Shown: piece by piece, positions 49,312 through 57,897 of the stretch
How positions within the stretch are numbered: position 1 is the stretch's first letter
Layout: every line of letters begins with the position of its first letter
Assembly: GCF_041260665.1 (NCBI RefSeq)
Contig: NZ_JBGCCT010000015.1
Coordinates: 1 to 64,000 of the forward strand
DNA length: 64,000 bases
From: Catenulispora sp. GP43
GTDB lineage: Bacteria > Actinomycetota > Actinomycetes > Streptomycetales > Catenulisporaceae
Direction of reading: 5' to 3'
The notes under the pieces: model-generated
Database searches by the model: none
The model's input: only the letters and a program-made list of their open reading frames with translations
Told to the model about the DNA's origin: nothing
Translations under genes and position numbers: made by a program

Positions 49312-49566
49312 TCAGTCGGCCGGCGGGAACACCACCAGCCCGCTCCCCTCCTCCACGATCGTGATCGCCTCCACCGGGCAGTTCTCCGCGGCGTCCAGCA
49401 CCTCGCCGGACGCCCCCAGCACCTCGTGCCGCGGACAGGACTGCCGCGCCGCGTCGAGCTCGAACCCCTCGGGCGCGCGCAGCACGCAGCCCCCGGAGCC
49501 GATGCACAGATCGGTATCGACAGTCACCCGCCACTTGGACGCTGACACCGTTTCAATCTCGGACAC
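49312..49566 (-). CDS. 3Fe-4S-type ferredoxin
   Basis: Small electron carrier of 84 residues. Cluster ligands appear as CIGSGGC (C-x5-C) and NCPVEAI, the spacing of single 3Fe-4S actinobacterial ferredoxins; an additional Cys lies in RQSCPRHE between them. The start at 49566 sits three bases before the stop of the aldehyde dehydrogenase gene upstream, so both are cotranscribed. Such ferredoxins usually serve cytochromes P450 or dehydrogenases; no P450 is present in this window. Confidence 0.88.
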   Translation of the reverse strand: MSEIETVSASKWRVTVDTDLCIGSGGCVLRAPEGFELDAARQSCPRHEVLGASGEVLDAAENCPVEAITIVEEGSGLVVFPPAD

Positions 49567-49569
49567 CTG

Positions 49570-51036
49570 TCAGAACCCTTCAGGGGTGTAGCCATTCGGC
49601 AAGTGCACGGTCTTCGTCTCCAGATATACCCGCAAGCCCTCGGGCCCGAACTCCCGGCCGATCCCCGACTGCTTGAACCCGCCGAACGGCGAGTTGAACT
49701 CCATTCCAAAGGTATTGACACCATAGTTTCCGGTCCGCACCCGCCGCGCCACCGAAAGCCCGTGCTCCACGTCCCCGGACCACACCGAGCCCGACAGTCC
49801 GTAGTCCGAATCGTTGGCGATCCGGACCGCGTCGGCCTCGTCCTCGTACGGGATCATCGCGACCACCGGCCCGAAGATCTCCTCCTGCGCGATCACCATC
49901 CGGTTGTCGACGTCCGCGAACAAGGTCGGCTCGACGAACCAGCCCTTCGCCGGCCCCGCCGGACGCCCGCCGCCGACGACCACCCGCGCACCCTCGCCGA
50001 CGCCCTTGGCGATGTAGGACTCCACCCGATCGCGCTGCCGCTCGGCGACCAGCGGTCCGATCTGCGTCTCGGGATCCAGCGGATCACCGGTCTTCAGGCC
50101 CCTGACAGCCTCCGCCATCGCGTCGACCGTCTCGGCGTACCGATCGCGCTGCACCAACACCCGCGTCTGCGCGACGCACGCCTGTCCGTTGTTCATGTAC
50201 GAGTTCGGCAGCAGACCGGGGATCGCAGTAGCCAGATCCGCGTCCGGCAGGATGATCGCCGCGGATTTGCCGCCGAGTTCCAGCGTCACGCGCGTCAGGT
50301 TCGCCGTGGCGGCCGCCATGACCGCCTTGCCGCCGGCCGTGGATCCGGTGAAGGCGATCTTGTCCAGCCCGGGATGCGCGGCCAGGTAGGCGCTGTTCTC
50401 CCGGCCCGCCGGCACGATGTTCAGCACGCCCTCCGGCAGCCCGGCCTCGATGGCCATATCAGCCAGCAGATACGAGTCCAGGGCCGTCTCCGGCGAGGGC
50501 TTCACCACCACCGCGCAGCCGGTCACGAGCGCCGGGGCGATCTTGCTGACCGTGATGAACTGCGGCACGTTCCAGGCCACGATCCCGGCCGCCACGCCCA
50601 CCGGCTCGCTGCGCACCACCGTCGGCCCGAGCAGGCCCTGGCGCAGCTCCTCCCAGGGATAGTCGGCGGCCATGCCCAGGTAGTAGTCCCAGATCATGAT
50701 CGGCGCCCACACCTGCGCCAGGATCGACCAGGAGTACGGCGAGCCGGTCTCGGAGCTGATCAGCCTGGCCAGCTCGTCCGCACGCGCCTCGTACTGGTTC
50801 CTCAGCCGGCGCAGGATCTCCACCCGCTCGGCCACGCTCATCCGCGGCCACGGGCCGTCGTCGAACGCGCGCCGCGCGGCGGCCACCGCACGGTCCATGT
50901 CCGCCACCGAGGCCTCCGGCGTCCGCCCGAACACCTCCTCGGTGACCGGCGAGATCATCTCCAGCTTCGCGTCGGTCGCCGGGTCGACGTAGGAACCGCC
51001 GATGAACAGCTTCCCGTGCTCGGTCACGGTGCCCAT
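49570..51036 (-). CDS. Aldehyde dehydrogenase
   Basis: NAD(P)-dependent enzyme of 488 residues oxidising an aldehyde to the acid. The catalytic Cys is in NNGQACVAQTR and the general-base Glu in VTLELGGKSAA; the cofactor-binding IAWNVPQF and FTGSTAGG motifs are in place. It heads a two-gene operon with the ferredoxin. The divergent gap to the metallo-beta-lactamase gene contains two palindromes, one of KstR type, so this pair may belong to the same regulon as the acyl-CoA genes. Substrate unknown. Confidence 0.9.
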   Translation of the reverse strand: MGTVTEHGKLFIGGSYVDPATDAKLEMISPVTEEVFGRTPEASVADMDRAVAAARRAFDDGPWPRMSVAERVEILRRLRNQYEARADELARLISSETGSPYSWSILAQVWAPIMIWDYYLGMAADYPWEELRQGLLGPTVVRSEPVGVAAGIVAWNVPQFITVSKIAPALVTGCAVVVKPSPETALDSYLLADMAIEAGLPEGVLNIVPAGRENSAYLAAHPGLDKIAFTGSTAGGKAVMAAATANLTRVTLELGGKSAAIILPDADLATAIPGLLPNSYMNNGQACVAQTRVLVQRDRYAETVDAMAEAVRGLKTGDPLDPETQIGPLVAERQRDRVESYIAKGVGEGARVVVGGGRPAGPAKGWFVEPTLFADVDNRMVIAQEEIFGPVVAMIPYEDEADAVRIANDSDYGLSGSVWSGDVEHGLSVARRVRTGNYGVNTFGMEFNSPFGGFKQSGIGREFGPEGLRVYLETKTVHLPNGYTPEGF

Positions 51037-51084
51037 GGGAGTGCCTCTCCGTGATGTGACGAGCCGCCAGAAGGCGGTCTTTTA

Positions 51085-51100
51085 GAACAGATATCAGTTC
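51085..51100. promoter_or_regulatory. Near-perfect 16-bp palindrome upstream of the aldehyde dehydrogenase
   Basis: GAACAGATATCAGTTC has one mismatch between its 8-base arms. It lies 49 bp upstream of the aldehyde dehydrogenase start. Its GAAC/GTTC ends recall the KstR type, but the spacing (8 instead of 2 between AAC and GTT) differs, so another TetR-family repressor is possible. Confidence 0.5.
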
Positions 51101-51170
51101 CCACCTGCAAGCTCAATGACCGCCTGGCCGCCTCCAGAACGGGCGAACCTTTCGCCTGGCTAACTAGTCA

Positions 51171-51186
51171 TGAGAACGTGTTCTCA
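51171..51186. promoter_or_regulatory. KstR-type palindrome upstream of the metallo-beta-lactamase gene
   Basis: TGAGAACGTGTTCTCA has seven-base perfect arms around GT and contains the AACnnGTT core. The outer T/A of the published consensus are shifted by one, so the match is partial. It lies 28 bp upstream of the hydrolase start and 135 bp from the divergent aldehyde dehydrogenase. Confidence 0.6.
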
Positions 51187-51213
51187 CCACCGCCGAGCGA
51201 AGGAGCCCCCACC

Positions 51214-52227
51214 ATGACCGACGCCCCGCCCGCCGAGGCCGCGTCCGCCGAGGCCCCCGGCGTCTGGTCGATCCGCGTCCCCTTCCCCGACAACCCCCTC
51301 GGCTACACGCTCGTCTACGCCCTGGAGACGACCGCAGGCGGCCCGGTACTGGTCGACGCCGGCTGGGACGACCCGGTGTCGCTGGCGGCCCTGGAGCGCG
51401 GCCTGGAGGCCATCGGCACCTCGGTGTCGGACGTGCACGGCGTGCTGGTGACCCACCACCACCCCGACCACCACGGGCTGGCCGGGCGCATCAGGGAACT
51501 GAGCGGCTGCTGGGTGGCGCTGCACGAACAGGACGCGAAGGTCGTCGACATGGTGCGCACCGCCGAGCGCGAGCCGTGGACCAAGCGCTACAAGGCTCTG
51601 CTGGAGCTGTGCGGGGCCCCGGCGGAGGCCGTGGCGAGCGCGGCGGCCGCGATCCCCTCCGGGGCCAAGCCGGCCGTGCCGGACGTGCTGATCGAGGACG
51701 GCGCCCTGATGGACGTCCCGGGACGCACGCTGCGCGCCGTCTGGACCCCGGGCCACTCCCCCGGCCACACCTGCTTCCACTTGGAGGACACCGGCGCGCT
51801 GCTGACCGGCGACCACGTCCTGCCCGGCATCACCCCGGTGGTCACGGTCTACGACGACCACGTGGTCGGCACCTCCGACCCGCTCGGCGACTTCCTCGCC
51901 TCGCTCGAGAAGGTGTCGCGGCTGTCGACCACCCGCGCCCTGCCCGCCCACCGCGCGCCCTTCGACGGCGTCGCCGCCCGCGCCGCCGAGATCGCCGAGC
52001 ACCACGCCCGCCGTCTGGAGCAGATCGAGGGCCAACTGGCCGCCGGCCCGAAGACGCTGTGGAGCATCACCGAGGGCATGGAGTGGAACAAGGGCTGGGA
52101 GCGCCTGGACACCTTCGCGCGGCACCTCGCGCTCGGCGAGGCCGGCTCGCACCTGCGGCACCTGGTCCTGACCGGGCGTGTACGGCTGGCCTCGACCGAG
52201 CCCATCGAGTTCTCACTGCCCGCCTGA
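51214..52227 (+). CDS. Metallo-beta-lactamase-fold hydrolase
   Basis: Cytosolic hydrolase of 337 residues. ATG 51214 has GAAGGAG eight bases upstream. The zinc motif HHHPDHH begins at His81 (H81-x-H83-x-D85-H86), with further ligands in PGHSPGHTCFH and TGDHVLPG. A C-terminal winged-helix extension (about 265-337, WSITEGMEWNKGWERLDTFARHLALGEAG is too long to be ligand sequence and looks structural) marks the branch related to LACTB2-type enzymes that cleave thioesters or RNA. The location beside acyl-CoA catabolic genes and a KstR-type palindrome favours a thioesterase-like role; that is inference. Confidence 0.87.
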   Translation: MTDAPPAEAASAEAPGVWSIRVPFPDNPLGYTLVYALETTAGGPVLVDAGWDDPVSLAALERGLEAIGTSVSDVHGVLVTHHHPDHHGLAGRIRELSGCWVALHEQDAKVVDMVRTAEREPWTKRYKALLELCGAPAEAVASAAAAIPSGAKPAVPDVLIEDGALMDVPGRTLRAVWTPGHSPGHTCFHLEDTGALLTGDHVLPGITPVVTVYDDHVVGTSDPLGDFLASLEKVSRLSTTRALPAHRAPFDGVAARAAEIAEHHARRLEQIEGQLAAGPKTLWSITEGMEWNKGWERLDTFARHLALGEAGSHLRHLVLTGRVRLASTEPIEFSLPA

Positions 52228-52284
52228 GCCGCTTCGCGGGGCCGACGCTTCACCCCGTGAAGCGTCGGCGTACGCTGATGAACC

Positions 52285-52812
52285 ATGCCGGTCCACAACT
52301 CGCATTGCTCCTACTGCGGCACCGCCTTCGCCGCCGACGCCGCGTGGCCGCGAACCTGCGCGACCTGCGGCCAGACCACCTGGCTGAACCCCCTGCCGGT
52401 GGCCCTGGTGATGATGCCCATCATCGGCACCGACGGCCGCACCGGCCTGCTGACCGTCCGCCGCGGCATCGAGCCGCAGCTGGGCCGGATCGGCCTGCCC
52501 GGCGGCTTCATCGAGGAGGGCGAGAGCTGGCAGCAGGCCGCGGTCCGCGAGCTGTGGGAGGAGACCGGCCTGCGCGCCGAGGTGGAGGAGGTGGAGCTCG
52601 CCGACGTGCTGAGCGCCCCGCACTTCGTGATCCTCGTCTTCGGCCGGGTCAAGCCCCGCCCGATCGAGGACCTGGCGGACCTGACCCCCGAGCGCGTGCA
52701 CGCCCTGTCCAACGGCGAGACCCAGGAACTGGTCGTGGTCGACCGCGCGCAGCCGCTGGCCTTCCCGCTGCACACCGAGATGAGCGATCGATTCTTCGCC
52801 GGTCTGGCCTGA
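52285..52812 (+). CDS. Nudix hydrolase with N-terminal zinc ribbon
   Basis: Hydrolase of 175 residues for a nucleoside-diphosphate-linked substrate. A zinc ribbon opens the protein (CSYCG..CATCG, residues about 8-31), then the Nudix box GGFIEEGESWQQAAVRELWE ending EETGL (about residues 74-96) with all acidic metal ligands. Similar ribbon-Nudix proteins include NADH pyrophosphatases, but the NudC-specific block is not evident. It is a single gene 57 bp after the metallo-hydrolase. Confidence 0.88.
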   Translation: MPVHNSHCSYCGTAFAADAAWPRTCATCGQTTWLNPLPVALVMMPIIGTDGRTGLLTVRRGIEPQLGRIGLPGGFIEEGESWQQAAVRELWEETGLRAEVEEVELADVLSAPHFVILVFGRVKPRPIEDLADLTPERVHALSNGETQELVVVDRAQPLAFPLHTEMSDRFFAGLA

Positions 52813-53143
52813 CCCGCCATGCGGGTTACCCCCGAACCGCGACCCCCGACACCCCCGCCGACCACGCCCGGAGCCGCCCCGAACGGCCGCCGACCACCGC
52901 CGGGACCCCGCCCGACCGGGTGGATCTGTGCGCCACGAGAGTGACGACACGGCGCCCACCTTGCCATTTCACCTATCGTCGCCGAGCTGGTAGTGCTACC
53001 GTGACGCTCGGTCGCACTGGGCAGTCGGTTCATGAAGCACATCCGGACTCACTCCAAGCTCGACCGGTATCGGCGCGACAGGCGCTGGTACCCCACCACC
53101 GGTCCCGCTCACAGCGGGAGTGATTTCCGAGGTAGAACGCAGC
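52813..53143 (+). promoter_or_regulatory. Long leader region before the cold-shock gene
   Basis: The 331 bp contain no convincing gene. The second half is less GC-rich and includes several short complementary stretches; a palindrome-like TGGTAGTGCTACCG sits near 52988. Long structured 5' leaders are usual for CspA-type genes, where they control translation at low temperature, so this region probably holds the promoter and leader of the next gene. Confidence 0.4.
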
Positions 53144-53353
53144 ATGGCAACTGGCACGGTCAAGTGGTTCAACGGCGAGAAGGGCTACGGCTTCATCGCT
53201 CAGGACGGCGGCGGCCCGGACGTCTTCGTCCACTTCTCGGCCATCGAGGGCTCCGGTTACCGGAACCTCGAGGAGAACCAGCCGGTCGAGTTCGAGATCA
53301 CCCAGGGTCCGAAGGGCCCGCAGGCGGAGAAGGTTCGGGCGCTCGCCCAGTAA
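53144..53353 (+). CDS. CspA-family cold-shock protein
   Basis: Single-stranded nucleic-acid-binding beta-barrel of 69 residues. RNP1 is visible as [10 protein letters not shown] and RNP2 as DVFVHFSAI, the two strands that stack on RNA bases. ATG 53144 has CGAGGTAG ahead of it; an earlier in-frame start would add eight residues that the family lacks. It acts as an RNA chaperone during cold or growth transitions. A perfect terminator follows. Confidence 0.95.
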   Translation: MATGTVKWFNGEKGYGFIAQDGGGPDVFVHFSAIEGSGYRNLEENQPVEFEITQGPKGPQAEKVRALAQ

Positions 53354-53375
53354 CCGGACCCAATCACTCACAGTT

Positions 53376-53401
53376 GCCCCCGCGACGCTTGTCGCGGGGG
53401 C
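53376..53401 (+). terminator. Terminator of the cold-shock gene
   Basis: An 11-bp perfect stem (53376-53386 with 53391-53401) closed by the tetraloop GCTT, followed by TTCTTGGGCTT, lies 22 bp after the stop and also faces the end of the convergent citrate-synthase-like gene. Confidence 0.85.
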
Positions 53402-53419
53402 TTCTTGGGCTTGTCCGGC

Positions 53420-54253
53420 CTACTCCCCGAACCCCGCCGGCAGCACCCGGTCCTGCGGCCCGTCGTACCACTCCGGCCCCTGCATCTGCAGCGACAGCGG
53501 CTGCACCATGTCCGAGTTCTCCGAGGCGCGCCACCCCCTCTCGCGCGTCGACTCCTCGATCGAGTGTGCGCACAGGGACAGCGACCGCGCGGTGATGAAC
53601 ATCGCCTTCATCTCCAGCGGCGAGTAGCCCGCGTCCAGGCCGATGCAGCCCATCGCGCCGGGCCCGTTGATCCACAGGCGGCGGCCGAAGACCGGCTCGG
53701 TGGCGTCCTCCATGGCACGGGCGACGGCCACGTACGTCCCGCTGATCCCCCACTTGTCGCTGAGCTCCAGCAGGCGCACCGTGCGCGGGTCGCGGATGTG
53801 CTGCGCGTGGTGGTAGCCGGGCATGTTCTCGCGGCGTGCGCGCATCTCCTGCACGGTCAGGGCCGCGGCCTCCGGCATCGGGATGCCTTCGTCGGCCGCG
53901 CGCTGCTCCACGCCGAGGAACATGGTCGCCGGGCGGTCGGCCGTGCCGTGCAGGCGGCCGATCGCCGCGACGCCGGCCGACACCGCGCCGTTCAGCTCGG
54001 CGCCGCCGGAGGTGGCGAAGCGGACGGTGGCCGAGGAGGGCGACATCGCATGCTCGGCCAGCGAGACCATCATCGCGTTGGTGATCCTCGCCTGCGCCTC
54101 GGTCGGCAGTTCGCCCTTGAGGACCAGGAACAGCATCTGGCCGAAGTCCAGGTTGCCGGTGAGCTCGTTCACGTCGTAGCCGCGGACCACGATCCGGTCG
54201 CGGTTCTTCCACGCGATGTCGGACTTCCAGTGGAAGGGCGTCTTCTCAGTCAT
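53420..54253 (-). CDS. Citrate-synthase/citryl-CoA-lyase-like protein
   Basis: Protein of 277 residues, shorter than citrate synthase (about 430) and matching the citryl-CoA-lyase-like branch that makes or cleaves a C-C bond next to a CoA thioester. The first active-site His region reads AIGRLHGTAD, the second GYHHAQHIRDPRT; the Asp region is altered (GPGAMGCIGLDAGYS). It overlaps the CoA-transferase B gene by 8 bp and is the last gene of a four-gene operon with an aldehyde dehydrogenase and both transferase subunits. The pathway is not one I can name. Confidence 0.8.
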   Translation of the reverse strand: MTEKTPFHWKSDIAWKNRDRIVVRGYDVNELTGNLDFGQMLFLVLKGELPTEAQARITNAMMVSLAEHAMSPSSATVRFATSGGAELNGAVSAGVAAIGRLHGTADRPATMFLGVEQRAADEGIPMPEAAALTVQEMRARRENMPGYHHAQHIRDPRTVRLLELSDKWGISGTYVAVARAMEDATEPVFGRRLWINGPGAMGCIGLDAGYSPLEMKAMFITARSLSLCAHSIEESTRERGWRASENSDMVQPLSLQMQGPEWYDGPQDRVLPAGFGE

Positions 54254-55181
54254 GGGTGTTTCCGTTCTTCAGTCGTTCCGGGAAATAGCGGGACTCGGGG
54301 TCCAGGACGTCGCGCAGCAGCGCGAGGTCCTCGGAGGAGGGAGCGGCGACCACCGCCAGCCGGTCGGCCACCCTCGGGGTGAACCCGGTGTTCGCCAGCA
54401 CGTCCTCGACCGTGGCGCCGGGCATGAGTGCGGTGACGGTCAGCTCGCCGACCGTGTCGTCGCCCTCCATCACGCACAGGTCGGTGACCACCTTCACCCG
54501 CACCGGGTTCAGCCCGACCCGCCTGCGGGCGCCGGGCCCGTCCAGGAAGCCGGGCGAGGTGATGTAGTCACAGCGCTCCGGGAAGCGTCGCTTCTCGTGG
54601 CTGGTGAGCACCACGATCGTGGCGCAGTGCGACGCGATGTCGTTGGCGCCGCCGCTGCCGGGCAGCCGCACCCGGCCGCTGCCGCGCTCGATCCAGGTGG
54701 AGTTGATGTTGGCGTGCGCGTCGATCTGCGCGCCGCCCAGGAACCCGGTGGCCACCAGCCCGCGCTGCACGAATCCGCCGAGCGACTCGATGAGCGAGCC
54801 CAGCTTGCTCGGCGCGTGCATGATCCGCGGGTCCACCACCGACAGCGGCGTGGGCACCACCTTCGGGAACACCACGCCGGACTCGATGAGCAGCCGGGCG
54901 CTCGGCGCGTGCGTCCGCTGCGCCACCAGCCCGGCCAGCAGCGGCAGCCCGGTGCCGGCGATCACGCAGTCGCCGTCGGCGATCTGCCGCGCGCCCTCGA
55001 ACACCAGCAGTTCGCGCGGCAGCGCGGCGGCCGGGACTCCCGTCCCAGGCCCGCTAAGCCCGCTCCCAGGTCCGCTACCAGACCCGCTCACAGGTCCGCT
55101 CACAGGCCCGCTGACAGCTCCACTCACAGCCTCGGCCACGGCTCCGCCCACAGCCCCTGCCACAGGTCCGATCGCGCTCAC
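54246..55181 (-). CDS. CoA-transferase subunit B (IpdB/GctB-like)
   Basis: Beta subunit of a class I CoA transferase, 311 residues. The GTG start overlaps the alpha-subunit stop by four bases (GTGA). The first 50 residues are an unusual extension built from degenerate Val-Ser-Gly-Pro units encoded by a 12-bp tandem repeat. The normal fold begins at ELLVFEGARQIADGDCVIAGTGLPLLAGL. RLLIESGVVFPK carries the Glu position used for the covalent CoA intermediate, and RLPGSGGANDIAS is the usual glycine block. IpdAB relatives hydrolyse or open steroid-ring CoA esters, but other members move CoA among small acids. Confidence 0.85.
   Translation of the reverse strand: MSAIGPVAGAVGGAVAEAVSGAVSGPVSGPVSGSGSGPGSGLSGPGTGVPAAALPRELLVFEGARQIADGDCVIAGTGLPLLAGLVAQRTHAPSARLLIESGVVFPKVVPTPLSVVDPRIMHAPSKLGSLIESLGGFVQRGLVATGFLGGAQIDAHANINSTWIERGSGRVRLPGSGGANDIASHCATIVVLTSHEKRRFPERCDYITSPGFLDGPGARRRVGLNPVRVKVVTDLCVMEGDDTVGELTVTALMPGATVEDVLANTGFTPRVADRLAVVAAPSSEDLALLRDVLDPESRYFPERLKNGNTHD
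55044..55172 (-). repeat. 12-bp coding minisatellite
   Basis: Ten 12-bp units of the type CACAGGTCCGCT plus one 9-bp unit run from 55044 to 55172. They keep the reading frame and encode the Val/Ser/Gly/Pro extension at the start of CoA-transferase subunit B. Units in the middle are closest to each other; outer units are decayed. Confidence 0.8.
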
Positions 55182-56068
55182 AGCAGCCTCCGCATCTGTT
55201 CGGCCATCGCGGCCCGTGCCGACCCGCCGGGATCGCTGGCGGCCAGATAGCCGTCGAAATCGGCGTGCGCCGCGACCTGCTCGGCGAGGAACGCCCGCGG
55301 GCCCTCGTCGCCGGCCTTGGCCCGCTTCTGGTACCCGTCGATCTCGGATTCGTAGTAGTCGTACCTGCGATACACACTGGTCGGCCACGCGCCCCACGGC
55401 TGCTCCACGACCGCGCTGATGTACGCGCCGGAGATGGTGACGCGCTCGGGCTGGTCGTCGAACGCCCCGGCCGGCAGCACCTCCTCCACCGACACGATCA
55501 CGTGCCGCGAGGCCCGCACCATGTCCACCTCGTGGCTCGTCACGCCGTCGATGACCACGTTGCCGTCGGCGTCGGCGGCGTTGGCGTGGATCAGCGAGAC
55601 GTCGGGGGTGCAGGCGCGCACCAGCACCACCGGCTCGCCGCTCCAGGGGTCGGAGGTGACCACCGCGTCCTGTTCGGCGACGAGGCGCTCCAGCACCGAG
55701 GAGCCCAGCAGCGAGCGCACCGGCATGAACGGCAGCCCCATCGCGCCGGCCAGGAACCGGGAGGCCATCGACAGGTGCGAGTAGTCGCGCACCTCGATGC
55801 GGTTCGCCTCCACCGCCCGCCGCCAGCTGAACAGCGTGCCGAACTTCTCCAGGTTGCCGCTGCCCTGCTCGGTGCGGGCCACGAGCCCGGCGGCGACCAG
55901 GTGGTCCAGCGGCAGCGACAGGTTGCAGCCGACGACCGTCAGGTCGCCGATGTCCTGCCGCACCACCTCGTGCACCAGCGCCATCGGGCAGCGGTTGATG
56001 TTCTGGCCGCCCAGGCCCAGCACCGCGCCGGGCTCGACGAAGGCCTGCACCGCCTCGGCGGCGCTCAT
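55178..56068 (-). CDS. CoA-transferase subunit A (IpdA/GctA-like)
   Basis: Alpha subunit of a class I CoA transferase, 296 residues from ATG 56068, which has a weak AGG just upstream. The glycine loop GAVLGLGGQNINRCPMALVHE, DLTVVGCNLSLPLD and LGSSVLERL match glutaconate CoA-transferase and mycobacterial IpdA. The C-terminal region has VTSHEVDMVRASRHVIVSVEE, then YDYYESEIDGYQKRA. An upstream start overlapping the aldehyde dehydrogenase gene (ATG 56119) cannot be excluded. It forms a complex with the B subunit encoded immediately downstream. Confidence 0.86.
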   Translation of the reverse strand: MSAAEAVQAFVEPGAVLGLGGQNINRCPMALVHEVVRQDIGDLTVVGCNLSLPLDHLVAAGLVARTEQGSGNLEKFGTLFSWRRAVEANRIEVRDYSHLSMASRFLAGAMGLPFMPVRSLLGSSVLERLVAEQDAVVTSDPWSGEPVVLVRACTPDVSLIHANAADADGNVVIDGVTSHEVDMVRASRHVIVSVEEVLPAGAFDDQPERVTISGAYISAVVEQPWGAWPTSVYRRYDYYESEIDGYQKRAKAGDEGPRAFLAEQVAAHADFDGYLAASDPGGSARAAMAEQMRRLL

Positions 56069-56091
56069 CACCTGCGCCTGGCCCAGGGGAT

Positions 56092-57558
56092 TCAGAAGCT
56101 GATGCACGCCGACCGCCATTCGGTGTAGAAGTCCCAGACCTCCGGCGAGCACTCCGGCGCGCCGTACTGCGACTGCTTGGCGCCCATGTGCGGCAGGTGC
56201 GCGTAGGCGCCGACGCCGGGCCGGTTGACGTGGAGCATGCCGGCCTCGAAGCGTTCCAGCGCCTCGAAGATGTGGGCCGGGTTCTGCGTGAAGATCGTGC
56301 CGGACATGCCGTACTTCACCGAGTTGGAGATGCGCATGGCGTCCTCGAAGCCGTCGCAGTCGATGACCGACAGCACCGGGCCGAAGATCTCCTCCTGCGC
56401 GATCTCGCAGTCCCAGGGGACGTCGCGCAGCACGGTCGGCTGGACGTAGTAGCCGTCCGGGACGCCCTGGGTGTGGCGGTGGCCGCCGACCGCGACCTTC
56501 GCCCCGGCTTCCTGGGCCTTGGTGATGGCGTTCAGGCACGCGGTCATCCGGTCCTCGTTCACGACCGGGCAGACCTCGGCGTCCGGATCGAAGGGGTTGC
56601 CGACCTTCAGCGCGGCGGCCTTCGCTACGACCTTCTCCAACAGCGCCTCCTTGACGGCGGCGTCGACCACCACCCGGGACGTCGCCGAGCACCGCTGCCC
56701 GGCCTGCCCGAACGCCCCGAACACGATCGCCGCGGCGGCCTTGTCCAGATCGGCGTCGGCCAGCACCAAGACGGCGTTCTTGCCGCCGAGCTCCAGCTGC
56801 GTCTTCATCAGCCGGCCGGCGCCGGCGATGTGGATCGCGCGCCCCACCGGCAGCGAGCCGGTGAAGGAGATGCCGGCCACCCGCGGGTCGTCGGTCAGCG
56901 CCTCGCCCGGCTCCCGGTCGCCCTGCACCAGGTTCAGCACGCCGTCGGGGACCCCGGCGTCGGCGAAGGCCTGCACCAGCAGCGCCGCGGAGTAGGGGGT
57001 GAACGGCGAGGGCTTCAGGACGCTGGCGCATCCGGCCACCAGTGCCGGCGCGACCTTCCAGATCGGGATGGTCAGCGGGAAGTTCCACGGCGTGATCAGC
57101 CCGACCACGCCGATCGGCTGCCGGAACGTCATCGCGACGGTCCGCGGCTCCTCGGCCGGCGTGGTGTGGCCGTTGAGCCGGCGGCCCTCGCCGGCGGTGA
57201 AGTCCAGGATCGCCATCCCGCGCCGGACCTCGCCCAGCGCCTCCTTGTAGAGCTTGCCCTGCTCCCGGCTGATCGCCCGGGCGAACTCGTCCTCGCGCTC
57301 GCCGATGATCCGCTCGGCCCGGCGCACGATCTCGGCCCGCTTGATCGGCCCCAGCGCCCGCCAGGCCGGCAGCGCGGCCGTGGCGGCGTCCACCGCACGC
57401 ACCGCATCGGCGGCCGTGGAATCGGCGAAGCGGCCGAGCACGTCGGAGGTGTCGGCGGGACTCACGTCGGCCCGGGTGCCGCCGGCCTCGGCCGGGCCCC
57501 AGACCCCGCCGACGAAGTTGCCGAGGTGTTCGGGGCGGACAGGGAGATGATCAACCAT
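56092..57558 (-). CDS. Aldehyde dehydrogenase leading the CoA-transferase operon
   Basis: NAD(P)-dependent dehydrogenase of 488 residues. The catalytic Cys is in GQAGQRCSATSR, the Glu in QLELGGKNAVL, and the cofactor block LITPWNFPLTIPIWK is complete. ATG 57558 (MVDHLPVRPEHLG) is preceded by AAGGTAGGA, so the longer open frame is not used. It is the first of four minus-strand genes (dehydrogenase, transferase A, transferase B, citrate-synthase-like), with a gap of 23 bp to the next. The pathway may turn an aldehyde into an acid that is then activated as a CoA ester; that is inference. Confidence 0.9.
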   Translation of the reverse strand: MVDHLPVRPEHLGNFVGGVWGPAEAGGTRADVSPADTSDVLGRFADSTAADAVRAVDAATAALPAWRALGPIKRAEIVRRAERIIGEREDEFARAISREQGKLYKEALGEVRRGMAILDFTAGEGRRLNGHTTPAEEPRTVAMTFRQPIGVVGLITPWNFPLTIPIWKVAPALVAGCASVLKPSPFTPYSAALLVQAFADAGVPDGVLNLVQGDREPGEALTDDPRVAGISFTGSLPVGRAIHIAGAGRLMKTQLELGGKNAVLVLADADLDKAAAAIVFGAFGQAGQRCSATSRVVVDAAVKEALLEKVVAKAAALKVGNPFDPDAEVCPVVNEDRMTACLNAITKAQEAGAKVAVGGHRHTQGVPDGYYVQPTVLRDVPWDCEIAQEEIFGPVLSVIDCDGFEDAMRISNSVKYGMSGTIFTQNPAHIFEALERFEAGMLHVNRPGVGAYAHLPHMGAKQSQYGAPECSPEVWDFYTEWRSACISF

Positions 57559-57897
57559 GGTTCCTACCTTGGGATAAGCGCGGGCATCCGCCAAGACCGC
57601 TCTTCGGCATGGAAGTGATAGCGGCTCGCTATGCGGCAGCAGGCGCATCGAAGCACATCAGCGAGCAGTTGGATGAACAGTGCGTTAACCCCGGGGTGAC
57701 CTGTCGTACCTGCCTGCGGCAAGGCCTTCCGCTATAGCCCTCATAGCCGGTACCCCGGTTGGCGGCTTATGTGCGCGAGGGAAAACTGCGGTTCACGGAG
57801 CACCTGCGACGACCACTCGGAAATCACCTTTCGGTCACTTGCAGACCTTGGCTCTGGATCACGCTGTCCATGGAGATTCCCCTAGAAGGGTTCGTCA
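57559..57897. other. Divergent intergenic region
   Basis: The 339 bp between the aldehyde dehydrogenase operon and the binding-protein operon must carry two promoters. I see no gene and no KstR-type palindrome. The short palindromes ACCCCGGGGT near 57690 and GGTACC near 57749 are too short to judge. The end carries the ribosome site GAAGGG of the next gene. Confidence 0.4.

Noticed and set aside
52813-53123. Continuation of plus-strand frames from the Nudix region into the cold-shock leader
   Set aside because: The translation is Arg/Pro/Thr-rich without a start signal, and the region fits a long regulatory leader.
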